Shown piece by piece: positions 1 through 8,400 of a stretch of DNA of 31,163 nucleotides. The DNA is from an uncultured Clostridia bacterium (lineage in GTDB: Bacteria > Bacillota > Clostridia > Christensenellales > Borkfalkiaceae). How positions within the stretch are numbered: the first letter of the stretch is position 1; each line of letters starts with the position of its first letter. The notes under the pieces are model-generated. The model had not been told where the DNA came from and did not search any database. It was given only the letters and a program-made list of their open reading frames with translations. The DNA lies in the NCBI GenBank assembly GCA_934249265.1, contig CAKQKQ010000012.1:1-31163 (forward strand), written 5' to 3'. The position numbers and the translations under genes were made by a program.

Positions 1-293
1 CGGCTACCGCGGTAGGAACTACCGAAGAGACCAATCCCGCACTCGAAATATATTTAAACGGCGCGGCTTACGCTCCGTCTCTTTCGCAAAGCCAACAAGG
101 AACTACCGGAACTCTTGCAAACGTTTTGGTTTTGCAAGTAACCGCCACGTCGACTTTGCAATTATACAACCCCACGGCTTTGGCTTACACTCTCAATAAC
201 CTTAATCTCACAATAGAAAAAATCAATACCACCGGCACGACGAATACAACCACTACTACTCCCGTCAACACAACTACGCTGGTGTACTATTGA
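1..293 (+). CDS. C-terminal fragment of collagen-like/exosporium-type surface protein (partial)
   Basis: The frame starting at base 3 is open from the window edge to TGA at 291-293, giving about 96 residues, so the gene begins outside the window. The fragment is rich in Thr, Asn, Leu and Ala. It contains an EIYLNGAAY segment, a strand pattern NVLVLQV..STLQLYNPTALAYTLNNLNLTIEKI, then a low-complexity Thr/Asn tail ending LVYY. This alternation resembles the C-terminal jelly-roll (BclA-C, TNF-like) domain that follows Gly-X-Y repeats in clostridial and Bacillus exosporium or collagen-like proteins. The Gly-X-Y stalk itself is not in view, so the assignment is by resemblance. A strong hairpin terminator follows at 442-472. 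Another repetitive secreted adhesin is possible. Confidence 0.6.
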   Translation, partial: ATAVGTTEETNPALEIYLNGAAYAPSLSQSQQGTTGTLANVLVLQVTATSTLQLYNPTALAYTLNNLNLTIEKINTTGTTNTTTTTPVNTTTLVYY

Positions 294-441
294 TAAGAAA
301 AAACGACCGTAAATAAGTGATATCAAAAACAATAACAGCATTTTAGCAATGCCGTTCTCCTTTAAATCGTTTGTTTGTACCTTACGTTAAATAATCTACC
401 TTTTCAATTAACCTTCTAAAAATTTTACCTTTAAAAAACGA

Positions 442-472
442 GACTCGAAAAACTTTTTTCGAGTCTTTTTTT
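442..472. terminator. Bidirectional intrinsic terminator
   Basis: An 11-bp stem (GACTCGAAAAA, 442-452, with its complement at 455-465) has a 2-base loop and is followed by a T run at 466-472. An A run at 433-438 supplies a U-tract on the other strand. It lies between the convergent surface-protein fragment and the phosphoesterase gene and could end both transcripts. Confidence 0.8.
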
Positions 473-497
473 GTTTGATTTTTCTTAAATCTGCCAA

Positions 498-523
498 TTT
501 TACAGCATACGTTGCGCGTAAAA
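498..523. repeat. Dispersed palindrome, copy 1
   Basis: Imperfect copy of the palindrome whose half-site is TTTTACGCAATAC. Here the left arm reads TTTACAGCATAC and the right arm GTTGCGCGTAAA. It lies between two convergent genes, about 75 bases past the stop of the phosphoesterase gene. Confidence 0.6.
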
Positions 524-598
524 CGGTATTTTTCACGCTAAACTAAAAATACCTATCACTTCGTGTATAACGGTATTTTTATCTGCGCTAATTAAAAT

Positions 599-1726
599 TT
601 ATGCTAAACTAAAAATCATCATTGCGGGGTTGTGGTCGGAATATTTAAAATCGGTATCTATGTTTTTGCACAAATTCACCACTATGTTGTCCGAAACGAT
701 AAACCCGTCGATAACCACGCTGTAATTCACGCCCTTTTTATAAGGCATATCGGTACTTCTGCAAGTGGGGGCGTTGAGCGATGCGACAAACTTAAATCCG
801 TCTTCAAGGTTTTCGTCGGTAAGGCGATAAACCCACTCGGGAATTTTTTGTTCGCTCGCAAAATAAGTGAGACTATCCTTTCCTTCTTCGGCGTAAGCGG
901 ACGCTATGTCGTGATTAAAGTCACCGCCGCAAACGACGTAATTGCCCTTGTCTCTTTCTTCTTTAAGCACCGCATTTAACATTTTTAATTGCTTTTGCCT
1001 AATTTTGCCGCCCTTGTCATAAGCCGACAAATGCACGTTGATAAGCACCAACTGTTTGCCGCTTCTCACGCCGTCGAGATTAAGTCTCGACACCACGAAA
1101 CACCTATCGTAATCGAAAAATTTTGCGGGAAAACTGTTGTCTACGGGGAAAGACCTACGTACCGAAGAAAAAATATCGAATTTTGAATACGTAAGTATGC
1201 CGGAATTACTTTTGCCGTGCGGGTTTGTAATGGGATAAAATAAATAAGCCGAGTGGAAATTTTCGGCAAAACTGTAAGTGCAATCGGGCAACGCCGAAGT
1301 AATCATATTTACTTGGTTGACTTTTCTCGCCCTATGCGATTTTGTGTCCACTTCTTGCATAAACACGAAATCGGGGTTTTCCTCTAATACCGTCGAAATT
1401 GCGCCGTTTGTGTTGTTTATAACCGTTTGCTTGTCTTTCGCTCTCGAATCTTTACCCACAACTTTAGTTCCGTCGTTCATCGTTCCTTCGTCCATAAAAA
1501 ACGAAAAATCTTGCGCGTATGCGCCGAAACCTATATTGTAAGTCATTATTTTAAACATATCTCTATTGACCGCAACAGAGTCTTCTCCGCTGTGAATGTT
1601 GAGGTTTTTATTGTCCTTAATTCTGCTGTATTGACACACTACGTACAATACGTATGCTCCAATAATGACAATAAACACTAAAAACAAGCATAAAATAACC
1701 TTTAAAATTTTTTTAACCGCTTTCAT
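599..1726 (-). CDS. Membrane-anchored endonuclease/exonuclease/phosphatase (EEP) family protein
   Basis: A 375-residue protein. Residues 7-31 form one hydrophobic helix after a Lys-rich start, so the catalytic domain should face outside as a signal-anchored enzyme. The metal-dependent EEP fold (DNase I / sphingomyelinase / inositol phosphatase) is shown by MTYNIG (N64), MQEVD (E125), NVHLSAYD (H232), GGDFNHD (D269, N271) and SDHNP (D364, H365); all main catalytic residues are present. The substrate cannot be read from the sequence; nucleic acid, phospholipid or sugar phosphate are all possible. AAAGGA lies 8 bases before the ATG. No partner gene is obvious: the next gene upstream, ppx-like, is 384 bases away. 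Confidence 0.85.
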   Translation of the reverse strand: MKAVKKILKVILCLFLVFIVIIGAYVLYVVCQYSRIKDNKNLNIHSGEDSVAVNRDMFKIMTYNIGFGAYAQDFSFFMDEGTMNDGTKVVGKDSRAKDKQTVINNTNGAISTVLEENPDFVFMQEVDTKSHRARKVNQVNMITSALPDCTYSFAENFHSAYLFYPITNPHGKSNSGILTYSKFDIFSSVRRSFPVDNSFPAKFFDYDRCFVVSRLNLDGVRSGKQLVLINVHLSAYDKGGKIRQKQLKMLNAVLKEERDKGNYVVCGGDFNHDIASAYAEEGKDSLTYFASEQKIPEWVYRLTDENLEDGFKFVASLNAPTCRSTDMPYKKGVNYSVVIDGFIVSDNIVVNLCKNIDTDFKYSDHNPAMMIFSLA

Positions 1727-1779
1727 ATTTTTTCCTTTGTATAATTACTTTTTACTCTTTGATTTAGAAGTGTTCAATT

Positions 1780-1860
1780 AAATAACCACGCCGCTCAAAC
1801 ACCGCTATTTAAACACGCCGTCGCGCAAATACCGACATTTAAACACGCTGTCGCGCAAAC
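1780..1860. repeat. Degenerate tandem repeat, 30-bp unit
   Basis: Units at 1801-1830 and 1831-1860 differ at 4 of 30 positions and share TTTAAACACGC and TCGCGCAAA; 1780-1800 looks like a third, eroded copy. It sits in the 384-base gap (1727-2110) between the ppx-like gene and the phosphoesterase gene, where I see no coding sequence. Confidence 0.6.
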
Positions 1861-1965
1861 GTGCCGCCACCCATACGCGATACTATAATAAACGCACTAA
1901 CGCATAAACGCTGTCGTTTAAACATAATACTATGCGCCGTCGCAAAATGCTCTACCGTTTAAAAT

Positions 1966-2007
1966 ACAAGAAGTTGGAAACTTGTTTAAGGGCAAATCTC
2001 CAACTTC
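1966..2007. repeat. Hairpin of the ACTTG-type repeat family; possible ppx terminator
   Basis: A 9-bp stem pairs GAAGTTGGA (1970-1978) with TCCAACTTC (1999-2007), and the loop carries AAACTTG and AAGGG. On the minus strand it lies about 100 bases past the ppx-like stop and is followed by TTGTATTTT, so it could serve as a weak terminator. The layout matches hairpins at 4800-4840 and 28854-29346. Confidence 0.5.
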
Positions 2008-2110
2008 GATTACTTTTTGTTTTCGCAAATTACAATACGGAAGTTTCGCTCAAAAACACGCTCGGTGTTTTTCAAGTCAACTCGCTTGCAGTCGTTTGCA
2101 ACTTACTGTA

Positions 2111-3625
2111 TTATAATATGTCGATATTTTTCTTGAATATTCTTCTAAAGTCTTGTTCGGCAGTCATTGCGTCTTTAATTTCAAGCGTTGCGTCGCCGTT
2201 AAGTTCGGTTTTCATAATTACCGAATCGCCGAGCACGTCGCAATTAAGACCGATTACCGAGCCGGACATGCTTCTGTCAAGACTTTCGGCAATGCGGAGC
2301 ATAATTCCCAACTTCCTTATTGCGTCAACGTCCTCTTCACTGACGTAACCTTTATATCTTGCAATATCGCTCAAACTAACGTCGTCGTTTTTGTGTACCG
2401 ACACGACAAGCGCAGCCATAACGAGTTCTCTGTGCGTAATGCCGTACAAATTGCTGTTTAAAATGATATAACTCGAGTGCTTTTCATAGTCATAATACTT
2501 AATTTTCGCGCCCGCGTCGTGCATTGTAGCCGCAACTTTAAGAATTTTGAGATATTGTCTGGGGAATTTGTGCAACACGCGCAACTGTTTGAAAAGTTGA
2601 ACGGAAAGGTTGACAACGTGGTCAACGTGAGCCGAATTGCAACCGTAATACTTTACGTGGGTGCTTAAACTGTAATTAAGCACGTCCGAAATTGGCTTTT
2701 CTTGAGTGGTGGGTACTGCGTAATTAAACATAATACCCTCTCTCAAGCCGTTTGCCGAAATAACGATGTTTTCAAAGTTGCAATACTTGACAAACGCATT
2801 GATTACCGCAAGCGCGCTGGGCAAAATGTCCGCTCTGGACTGATTTATCCCCTTAATCCTCTTCTTTTTGTCGAGGTCAAGCACCTTTATCGTGTCGTAT
2901 ATGTTTGTAAAGTCTTCAACGGGAATATTCGTGTTGTGAATAACCGTAAGAGGACTTTTCTTTACCATTTTATAAAGTTTGCAAAGACTTCTAAACGAAC
3001 CGCCCACGCCGATAATTTGAGTTTCGGGGTTCATTTCCTTTATCCAAGGAATTTGGTTGAGTTGTTCGGTGAAGAATTCTTCTATTTTAGCCGCTTGCTC
3101 TTCGGGCTTTAAGCCGTCGTTTGCAAAAAGTTCGGTAAGGCTGACCGCGCCGAACGGAAGAGTCGCATAGTTAAGGAGATTTCTCCTGTTGTAATACACG
3201 ATTTTGGTACTGCCGCCGCCGATTTCCAAAATGACGCCCTTCGGCACGTCCATCGTGTTGATTACGCCTCTATAAACAAGCATAGCCTCTTCGTCTGCTT
3301 CCAAAACTTTAAGTTTTATACCGCAAGTCGTGGCAACCTCTTCCAAGAAACTCCTTTGGTTTTTGGCGCGCCTTACCGCTGCGGTAGCGACCGCGATTAT
3401 CCTTTCGATACAATACGCGTCGCAAAGTTTTCTAAACATTTTTAAAGTTTTTAAGGTCTCTGCTATTCTTTGCGGTTTCAAAAACCCGTCTCTCTCCATG
3501 TCTTGACCGAGTCTGACGCTCTCTTTAAGTTGGTCGATTACGACAAAATGTCCGTCGCCGAGTATTTCGACGATTACAAGTCTTGCAGAGTTTGACCCTA
3601 AATCGATAATCCCTATCTTTTCCAA
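2111..3625 (-). CDS. Ppx/GppA family phosphatase (exopolyphosphatase or pppGpp phosphohydrolase)
   Basis: A 504-residue protein, close to the two-domain Ppx length of about 510. The N-terminal actin-like ATPase-fold domain has DLGSNS (8-13) and LEIGGGST (133-140), the two phosphate-binding loops, with catalytic-type E114 in EADEEAMLVYRG. The C-terminal half has an HD-like helical domain with MHDAGAKI (368-375) and HSSY (383-386). The family removes terminal phosphate from polyphosphate and/or pppGpp; which activity cannot be told here, and no ppk lies nearby. The start is TTG at 3623-3625, supported by AGAGG 9 bases upstream; there is no in-frame ATG before DLGSNS. It has its own promoter at 3693-3721. 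Confidence 0.9.
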   Translation of the reverse strand: MEKIGIIDLGSNSARLVIVEILGDGHFVVIDQLKESVRLGQDMERDGFLKPQRIAETLKTLKMFRKLCDAYCIERIIAVATAAVRRAKNQRSFLEEVATTCGIKLKVLEADEEAMLVYRGVINTMDVPKGVILEIGGGSTKIVYYNRRNLLNYATLPFGAVSLTELFANDGLKPEEQAAKIEEFFTEQLNQIPWIKEMNPETQIIGVGGSFRSLCKLYKMVKKSPLTVIHNTNIPVEDFTNIYDTIKVLDLDKKKRIKGINQSRADILPSALAVINAFVKYCNFENIVISANGLREGIMFNYAVPTTQEKPISDVLNYSLSTHVKYYGCNSAHVDHVVNLSVQLFKQLRVLHKFPRQYLKILKVAATMHDAGAKIKYYDYEKHSSYIILNSNLYGITHRELVMAALVVSVHKNDDVSLSDIARYKGYVSEEDVDAIRKLGIMLRIAESLDRSMSGSVIGLNCDVLGDSVIMKTELNGDATLEIKDAMTAEQDFRRIFKKNIDIL

Positions 3626-3692
3626 TTTGTATAACCTCTGTAATTTATTTAAAATATCCTATTTTATATTCACATTATATTTTACGATATAT

Positions 3693-3721
3693 ATTGTATC
3701 ATACAAATTTTTATTTTTCAA
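3693..3721 (-). promoter_or_regulatory. Sigma-A type promoter of the ppx-like gene
   Basis: On the minus strand TTGAAA (3716-3721), a 17-base spacer and TACAAT (3693-3698) predict a start near 3686 and a leader of about 60 bases. The rest of the 3626-3971 gap is AT-rich, with no gene that I can see. Confidence 0.65.
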
Positions 3722-3971
3722 TAGCAAATTTAAAATTTGTGCAATTTTTTTTAATGTTTCGATTATTGGCGATTATACAGTATATTGAGCGTTGTCACCA
3801 CTGCACAGCACTATATATTTTGTAGGTTTTTTCTACGATTTTAATCGAAAATCAGCCTTAACACACTAAAATTTTACCGATATTCCCCGCTAAATTTACA
3901 TTAAATTTAATCTAAACCGAATATACAAATTGCACAAACAAAATTTCATCAGCCGCGCAGTTTGCCCGTTT

Positions 3972-4397
3972 TTAATTGTTTTTATTTTTATTCCCCTCAA
4001 TTTTGCCGCCGTTTTTACCGTCTTTGATTTTGTCCAAGATTTTTTGACCGAAACAGCAAAACACCGAAAGCAAAACCAAAAATCCGCCGAATATCCTCTT
4101 TAAAACCTTTCCTTTGATAAGCGTAGATAAAAAACTGCCGCCCACACCCGTGACTATCGACGATAAAATAATAATCCACAGTCCGTCAAATCTAACGAGT
4201 TTGTTTTTTATGTGTATTATAAGCGAACAAATCGCCATAGGTATAAAAGCAAGCAAATTCGCGCCTTGCGCCGCATGTTGATTTAACGAACAAAACGCCG
4301 TAAGCATGGGTATCGCGATAGTGCCGCCGCCCATACCCATGCCGCCGATTATTCCGCTTGCAAACCCCACTAAAAGTATTTTTATATATTTCCACAT
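3972..4397 (-). CDS. Half-length TSUP (TauE/SafE, DUF81) transporter
   Basis: A 141-residue, strongly hydrophobic protein with about four membrane helices and the family signature GFASGIIGGMGMGGGTIAIPML at residues 11-32. TSUP proteins move sulfite, sulfonates or other organic anions and usually carry two such repeats in about 250 residues; this has one, followed by a hydrophilic Lys/Asn/Gly tail. A second half-length homologue is encoded upstream at 4963-5328, so the two probably pair. GGGAGAG lies upstream of the ATG. The substrate is unknown. Confidence 0.8.
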   Translation of the reverse strand: MWKYIKILLVGFASGIIGGMGMGGGTIAIPMLTAFCSLNQHAAQGANLLAFIPMAICSLIIHIKNKLVRFDGLWIIILSSIVTGVGGSFLSTLIKGKVLKRIFGGFLVLLSVFCCFGQKILDKIKDGKNGGKIEGNKNKNN

Positions 4398-4588
4398 TTT
4401 ATTTTCTCTCCCTATATTTTTACTCGTTTAAATTTATTTGCATCGAACCTTATATTTAACCCTATATTTAGCCTTGTATCGAGCAACCGATAAGTAGCGG
4501 CATTTTGTTTTATTGTATATCGTAAAAACGGTTATTTTTTAAGCATCTTTGCCGTTTTATTTTTACAATTTTACGCAAAAATTGCCCG

Positions 4589-4613
4589 TTTTACGCAATA
4601 CGTTGCGCTTAAA
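4589..4613. repeat. Dispersed palindrome, copy 2
   Basis: The left arm TTTTACGCAATAC is an exact half-site; the right arm GTTGCGCTTAAA is degenerate. It lies between the two TSUP genes. Confidence 0.65.
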
Positions 4614-4799
4614 CGCGTCATTTTGCCGTTTTTACTCGCCGCCGACTTATATGAAATTTTCCGCATATAAAAACACAAATTTCCACATATAAAACTTTAC
4701 TTTAACTACCCTATGTAATCTGCCGCCTAATCAAATCGCCGTCATTTATATATTGTAATTATAATTTTACGTTTGCTTACGCAAATCGAAAGGTAAATT

Positions 4800-4840
4800 A
4801 AAAATTTCCCTTGCAAGCAAGTTTACAATTTCTTATATTA
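4800..4840 (-). repeat. ACTTGCTTGCAAGGG hairpin family, inverted copy
   Basis: Read on the minus strand: TAATATAAGAAATTG, then TAAACTTGCTTGCAAGGG, then AAATTTT. This matches the copy at 29041-29086, more than 24 kb away, nearly base for base over its first 30 positions. Confidence 0.6.
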
Positions 4841-4962
4841 TTATTATGAAAAACTTACTCGTACGAAAAACTTTCCCTATCGACATATTCAAACACTGCC
4901 ACTTTAAAATCCAAAACTTGCGCCAAACAACACCTCCGACACCTTCCACAAGAACGTTTTAA

Positions 4963-5328
4963 TCAAAAAAACAGCATTTTTATACCCGCCACAGCCATTA
5001 CGACCGAAAAAATAATAGTGATTAATTTAGTTTTAATCTTATTTAATAGTTTTGCGCCCAATATTCCGCCCGCAAGCACGCCTACGCTTAATACGGCGGC
5101 GACGATCCAATTTATTTTTCCTTTAAAAATATATACGCAAGAACTGATTATCGTCACGGGCAAAATCACCGCAAGAGCCGTCGCATGCGATTGTTTTACC
5201 GGAAATGACAGCAAATACGAAAGCATAGGCACGACCACCATGCCGCCGCCACCGCCGAAAAATCCGTTTATAAGTCCCGTCAAACACCCGCTTAAAATCA
5301 GCCATAAAGTCTTATTTTTATTATTCAT
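4963..5328 (-). CDS. Half-length TSUP (TauE/SafE, DUF81) transporter
   Basis: About 121 residues from ATG at 5326-5328; a TTG six codons earlier (5344-5346) is possible, and neither has a clear Shine-Dalgarno. Four hydrophobic segments and the signature GLINGFFGGGGGMVVVPMLSYL near the N-terminus place it in the TSUP family, again as a single repeat. It would need to pair with itself or with the neighbour at 3972-4397 to make the usual eight-helix unit. An anion substrate such as sulfite or sulfoacetate is known for the family, but nothing here identifies it. Confidence 0.8.
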   Translation of the reverse strand: MNNKNKTLWLILSGCLTGLINGFFGGGGGMVVVPMLSYLLSFPVKQSHATALAVILPVTIISSCVYIFKGKINWIVAAVLSVGVLAGGILGAKLLNKIKTKLITIIFSVVMAVAGIKMLFF

Positions 5329-5403
5329 AACAATAAGTATTACCAAATTAAATAAAAATATATAATATTTAAAATATTTTACGGTGAAATTTGCAAAATA
5401 TTA

Positions 5404-5432
5404 TTGCATTTGCTTGCGAAATATAGTATAAT
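5404..5432 (+). promoter_or_regulatory. Sigma-A type promoter of the large lipoprotein gene
   Basis: TTGCAT (5404-5409), a 17-base spacer and a perfect TATAAT (5427-5432) predict a start near 5439. That excludes the upstream in-frame GTG at 5435 as the initiator. Confidence 0.8.
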
Positions 5433-5476
5433 AAGTGAAGTATCTTATACGAATAAAATTTTATGAAAGGTGTTTT

Positions 5477-8400
5477 ATGTACAATTTTAAGAAGAAGTAT
5501 AGTTCAAAAACCTTACTTACAATCATTATTGTCATGACTCTCTCTTTCGTTATGCTTTTCACAACTGCTTGCGGCAATAACAATGGCAGTTCAAGCGACA
5601 GCGAAAGTGACAGCAGTACGGCATTCCCTACTGACTATCAGACAATTACCAACGGTGACTTTGAGTTTAACACTCAAAATTACAAATATACGAATTTCCC
5701 CGTTAATTCGTCTATCGGTTGGACTCGTTCAAACGATTCGATAACCAACTCGGCTACGACTTCCACAAAGACGTCCGGTATTATCGATACCACCGATTAC
5801 GAATTTGAAAGAGACGAAGACGGAAACGTCGTATACGACGAAAACGGTCAACCCAAGTACGCTTTGAAAGACGGCGAGAAAATCCCCGTATTTTCAGTAA
5901 TCGCACCCAAGCACTTGCCCGTTATCAGCGGAACAGACGGTGAAGAAGACGCGGTATACTACAACCCGTATACTCCTTATTATTACGGACTTATCGATAC
6001 CACCGACAACAAACCCGAAGACGGCGACCCCACGAGAGGGACTAAAGTCCTCATGATCGCCAACAAAACCGCAACCGCAGGTAAAGGTACTGCTCAAAGA
6101 TTTACTTCTACTAAAACTTTGACGCTCTACCCCGGTCAATACGCTCAAGTAAGCGTTTGGATAAAGACTTACGAACTTACCACTTTGATGGATACTAAAG
6201 ATTTCGGCGCATATATCAGCCTTTCTTCTATGTCCGTCGGTTCGGTTTCTAAAGAGAACTTCGTCATCAAATATATCAATACTTACGGTCAATGGATGAA
6301 GTACACTATCAACGTTGCGGGTTCTGACTACGCTACTACTTCTTATAAAGTAGTGTTGGGTCTCGGAAACGGCTCTAAAGATATCACTTCCGAATACGTT
6401 GAAGGTTATGCTTTCTTCGATAACGTTACTTATAAGTCCCTCACTAAAGAGGAATACGAAGCAACCGAATCGACCACTAACAAAACCGTAAACTTCTACA
6501 CTAAAAACGGCAGTGAAGAAACCTTCTCCGAAGATACAAGCGAAATGAAGATACTTGCAAACCAAGTATTCACCGGCGAAGAAGATATCAAGAAGAACGA
6601 CGCGGAAACGGGCGACAAATATTCCGAGTACACCGCAAACCTCAACTTCTTGAGAAGCGGTTACGCTCAACTTGCAGTTGAAGGCAGCGCAAAGAAAAAC
6701 GACGTGTACGACAGACAACACGACTCTTCTTTCGGCAATGCGGACGTAGGTCTTAAAGCATGGAACGCTATCGGCGACGTTACAAACGGCATCGAATATC
6801 CGTTCGACCCCGCTACCCCCACCGTATACTTCAACTTCACTAACCCCGCAAGTTATACGTTTACTTCCGAAAAGTTCACTCTTGCTGCAGGTCAATATCA
6901 AAGAATTACTTTCTGGGCTAAAGTAAATCTCAACAACAAAGCGGCAAAGGCGTTTACTATCAACGTAGTAGATACGACTGCAGACGGAAAATACACAACC
7001 ACTACAACCGTAAAAGATTCTCTTGAAACTTCCGATATGACAAACGAATCTTACGGCGATTGGATTAAATATACTGTAGTTGTAAGCAACACTTTCGCTA
7101 AAGAAGGTTCGTCTTACGCAAAAGACAGATATTTCTATCTCGAGTTTAGTTTCGGTCCTACCACAAACACGACCGACATACTCGACTTCCCCACCGGATA
7201 TGCTTTCGTAAGCAACTTCGAGTACAGTTATCTTTCGGCTGACGATTACAAGCAAGTTTACACTTCGGACAGCAACTATAAAGCAGTTGCGCTTTCTGCC
7301 GATATGCAATCTTCTTCGTTTGTAGAAACCAACGAATCTTACAACTTCACTTATCCGTTCTTTGAAGACATCACAAACGTTGCTTCCGAGGACGTAACGG
7401 GTTATTTGGGATTTGTAGGCAACTCGCTTAAAGTTGGCGGAACTGAAGAAAACAAATTTACTCAAGATGAAACAAAAGCGGGCGTAATCAACTCTAAATA
7501 TCTCGACAATTACGTTGCAAGCGGCTTGTTTACCGACGCTGAAAAAGCAAGTATCGAGGCTTGGCTTGAAAACGTAGACCTTGGCGATAATCAATATTTA
7601 CAACCGCTCATCATTAAAAACACCGCTCCCGCGGCTTACGGTTTCCAACAATCGTCTTCTTCGACGTTTGCTACAAACTCCATTTACGAAGTTACCGTAA
7701 AACTTATGATTTTGGGCGACAACACCAACGCTTACGTTTACCTTACCGACGGCGACAACTCTTCCGACTTTAAGGTTCTTAAAATAAGCGGTAGCAAAAA
7801 CGAATACACCAACGAAGAAGCGTTTGAACAAGAACTTTCCACAAAACTTACAAGTGCGGATTGGGCAAACGCGGCAGTTACCGAATCGGGTAAAGCGGGT
7901 AAATCTTGGCTTGAAGTTAAGTTCTACGTAACAACCGGAAACGAAGCCATCGATTATAAAATCGAAGTTTGGAACGGTTCGAGAGACGCGGCCGTTAAGT
8001 CGGAAGGTCTTGTAGTAATCGGCGATATCGACGTTGCTACTTTGACTGAAAGCGAACTTGACCTTGCAAAACGCAGACTTACTCAATCTTATAATCAAGA
8101 TGACGATTACAAGTTCAACTTTGAAGACGGTATCCACTTCACAAGACTTCCCTCCACCGTTAAGACGGATAAAAACCCCGACGGCGAAGTGAGAAATTAC
8201 GAAAAGACCGACACGAAGAACGCTGGCATCGCTTTCTATACAAACAAAGTCGCAACTTTCGTAAACTACTCCAACATCAACGTAGAAAGCGAACTTGACG
8301 AAAGAACCACAAGCGATTCGTCGTCATCTTCAAGCAGTTCTTCTTCGAGCAGCAGTGCAAGCACCGAAACTTCTTACAGCGTAGGCTTGTATGCCGCTAC

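Larger units (their letters stand above)
4398..4962. other. 565-base intergenic region with repeats, no gene seen
   Basis: AT-rich DNA between the two TSUP genes. It contains one copy of the dispersed palindrome (4589-4613) and one inverted copy of the ACTTGCTTGCAAGGG hairpin family (about 4800-4840). No open frame with a ribosome site was found. The length is unexpected if the two half-transporters are co-transcribed. Confidence 0.5.

Noticed and set aside
2111..2461. Plus-strand open frames over the ppx-like gene (and similar ones over secA, metK and prfB)
   Set aside because: They run antisense to well-supported conserved genes and carry no motif or ribosome site.
5435..5476. Upstream GTG start for the large lipoprotein
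   Set aside because: It lies upstream of the predicted transcription start and lacks a ribosome site; ATG 5477 follows AAAGG.
5894..7594. Long minus-strand open frame of 566 codons inside the lipoprotein gene
   Set aside because: Antisense shadow: the plus frame has a signal peptide, modules, promoter and terminator, while this frame has no ribosome site and a Phe/Val/Cys-rich composition without motifs.
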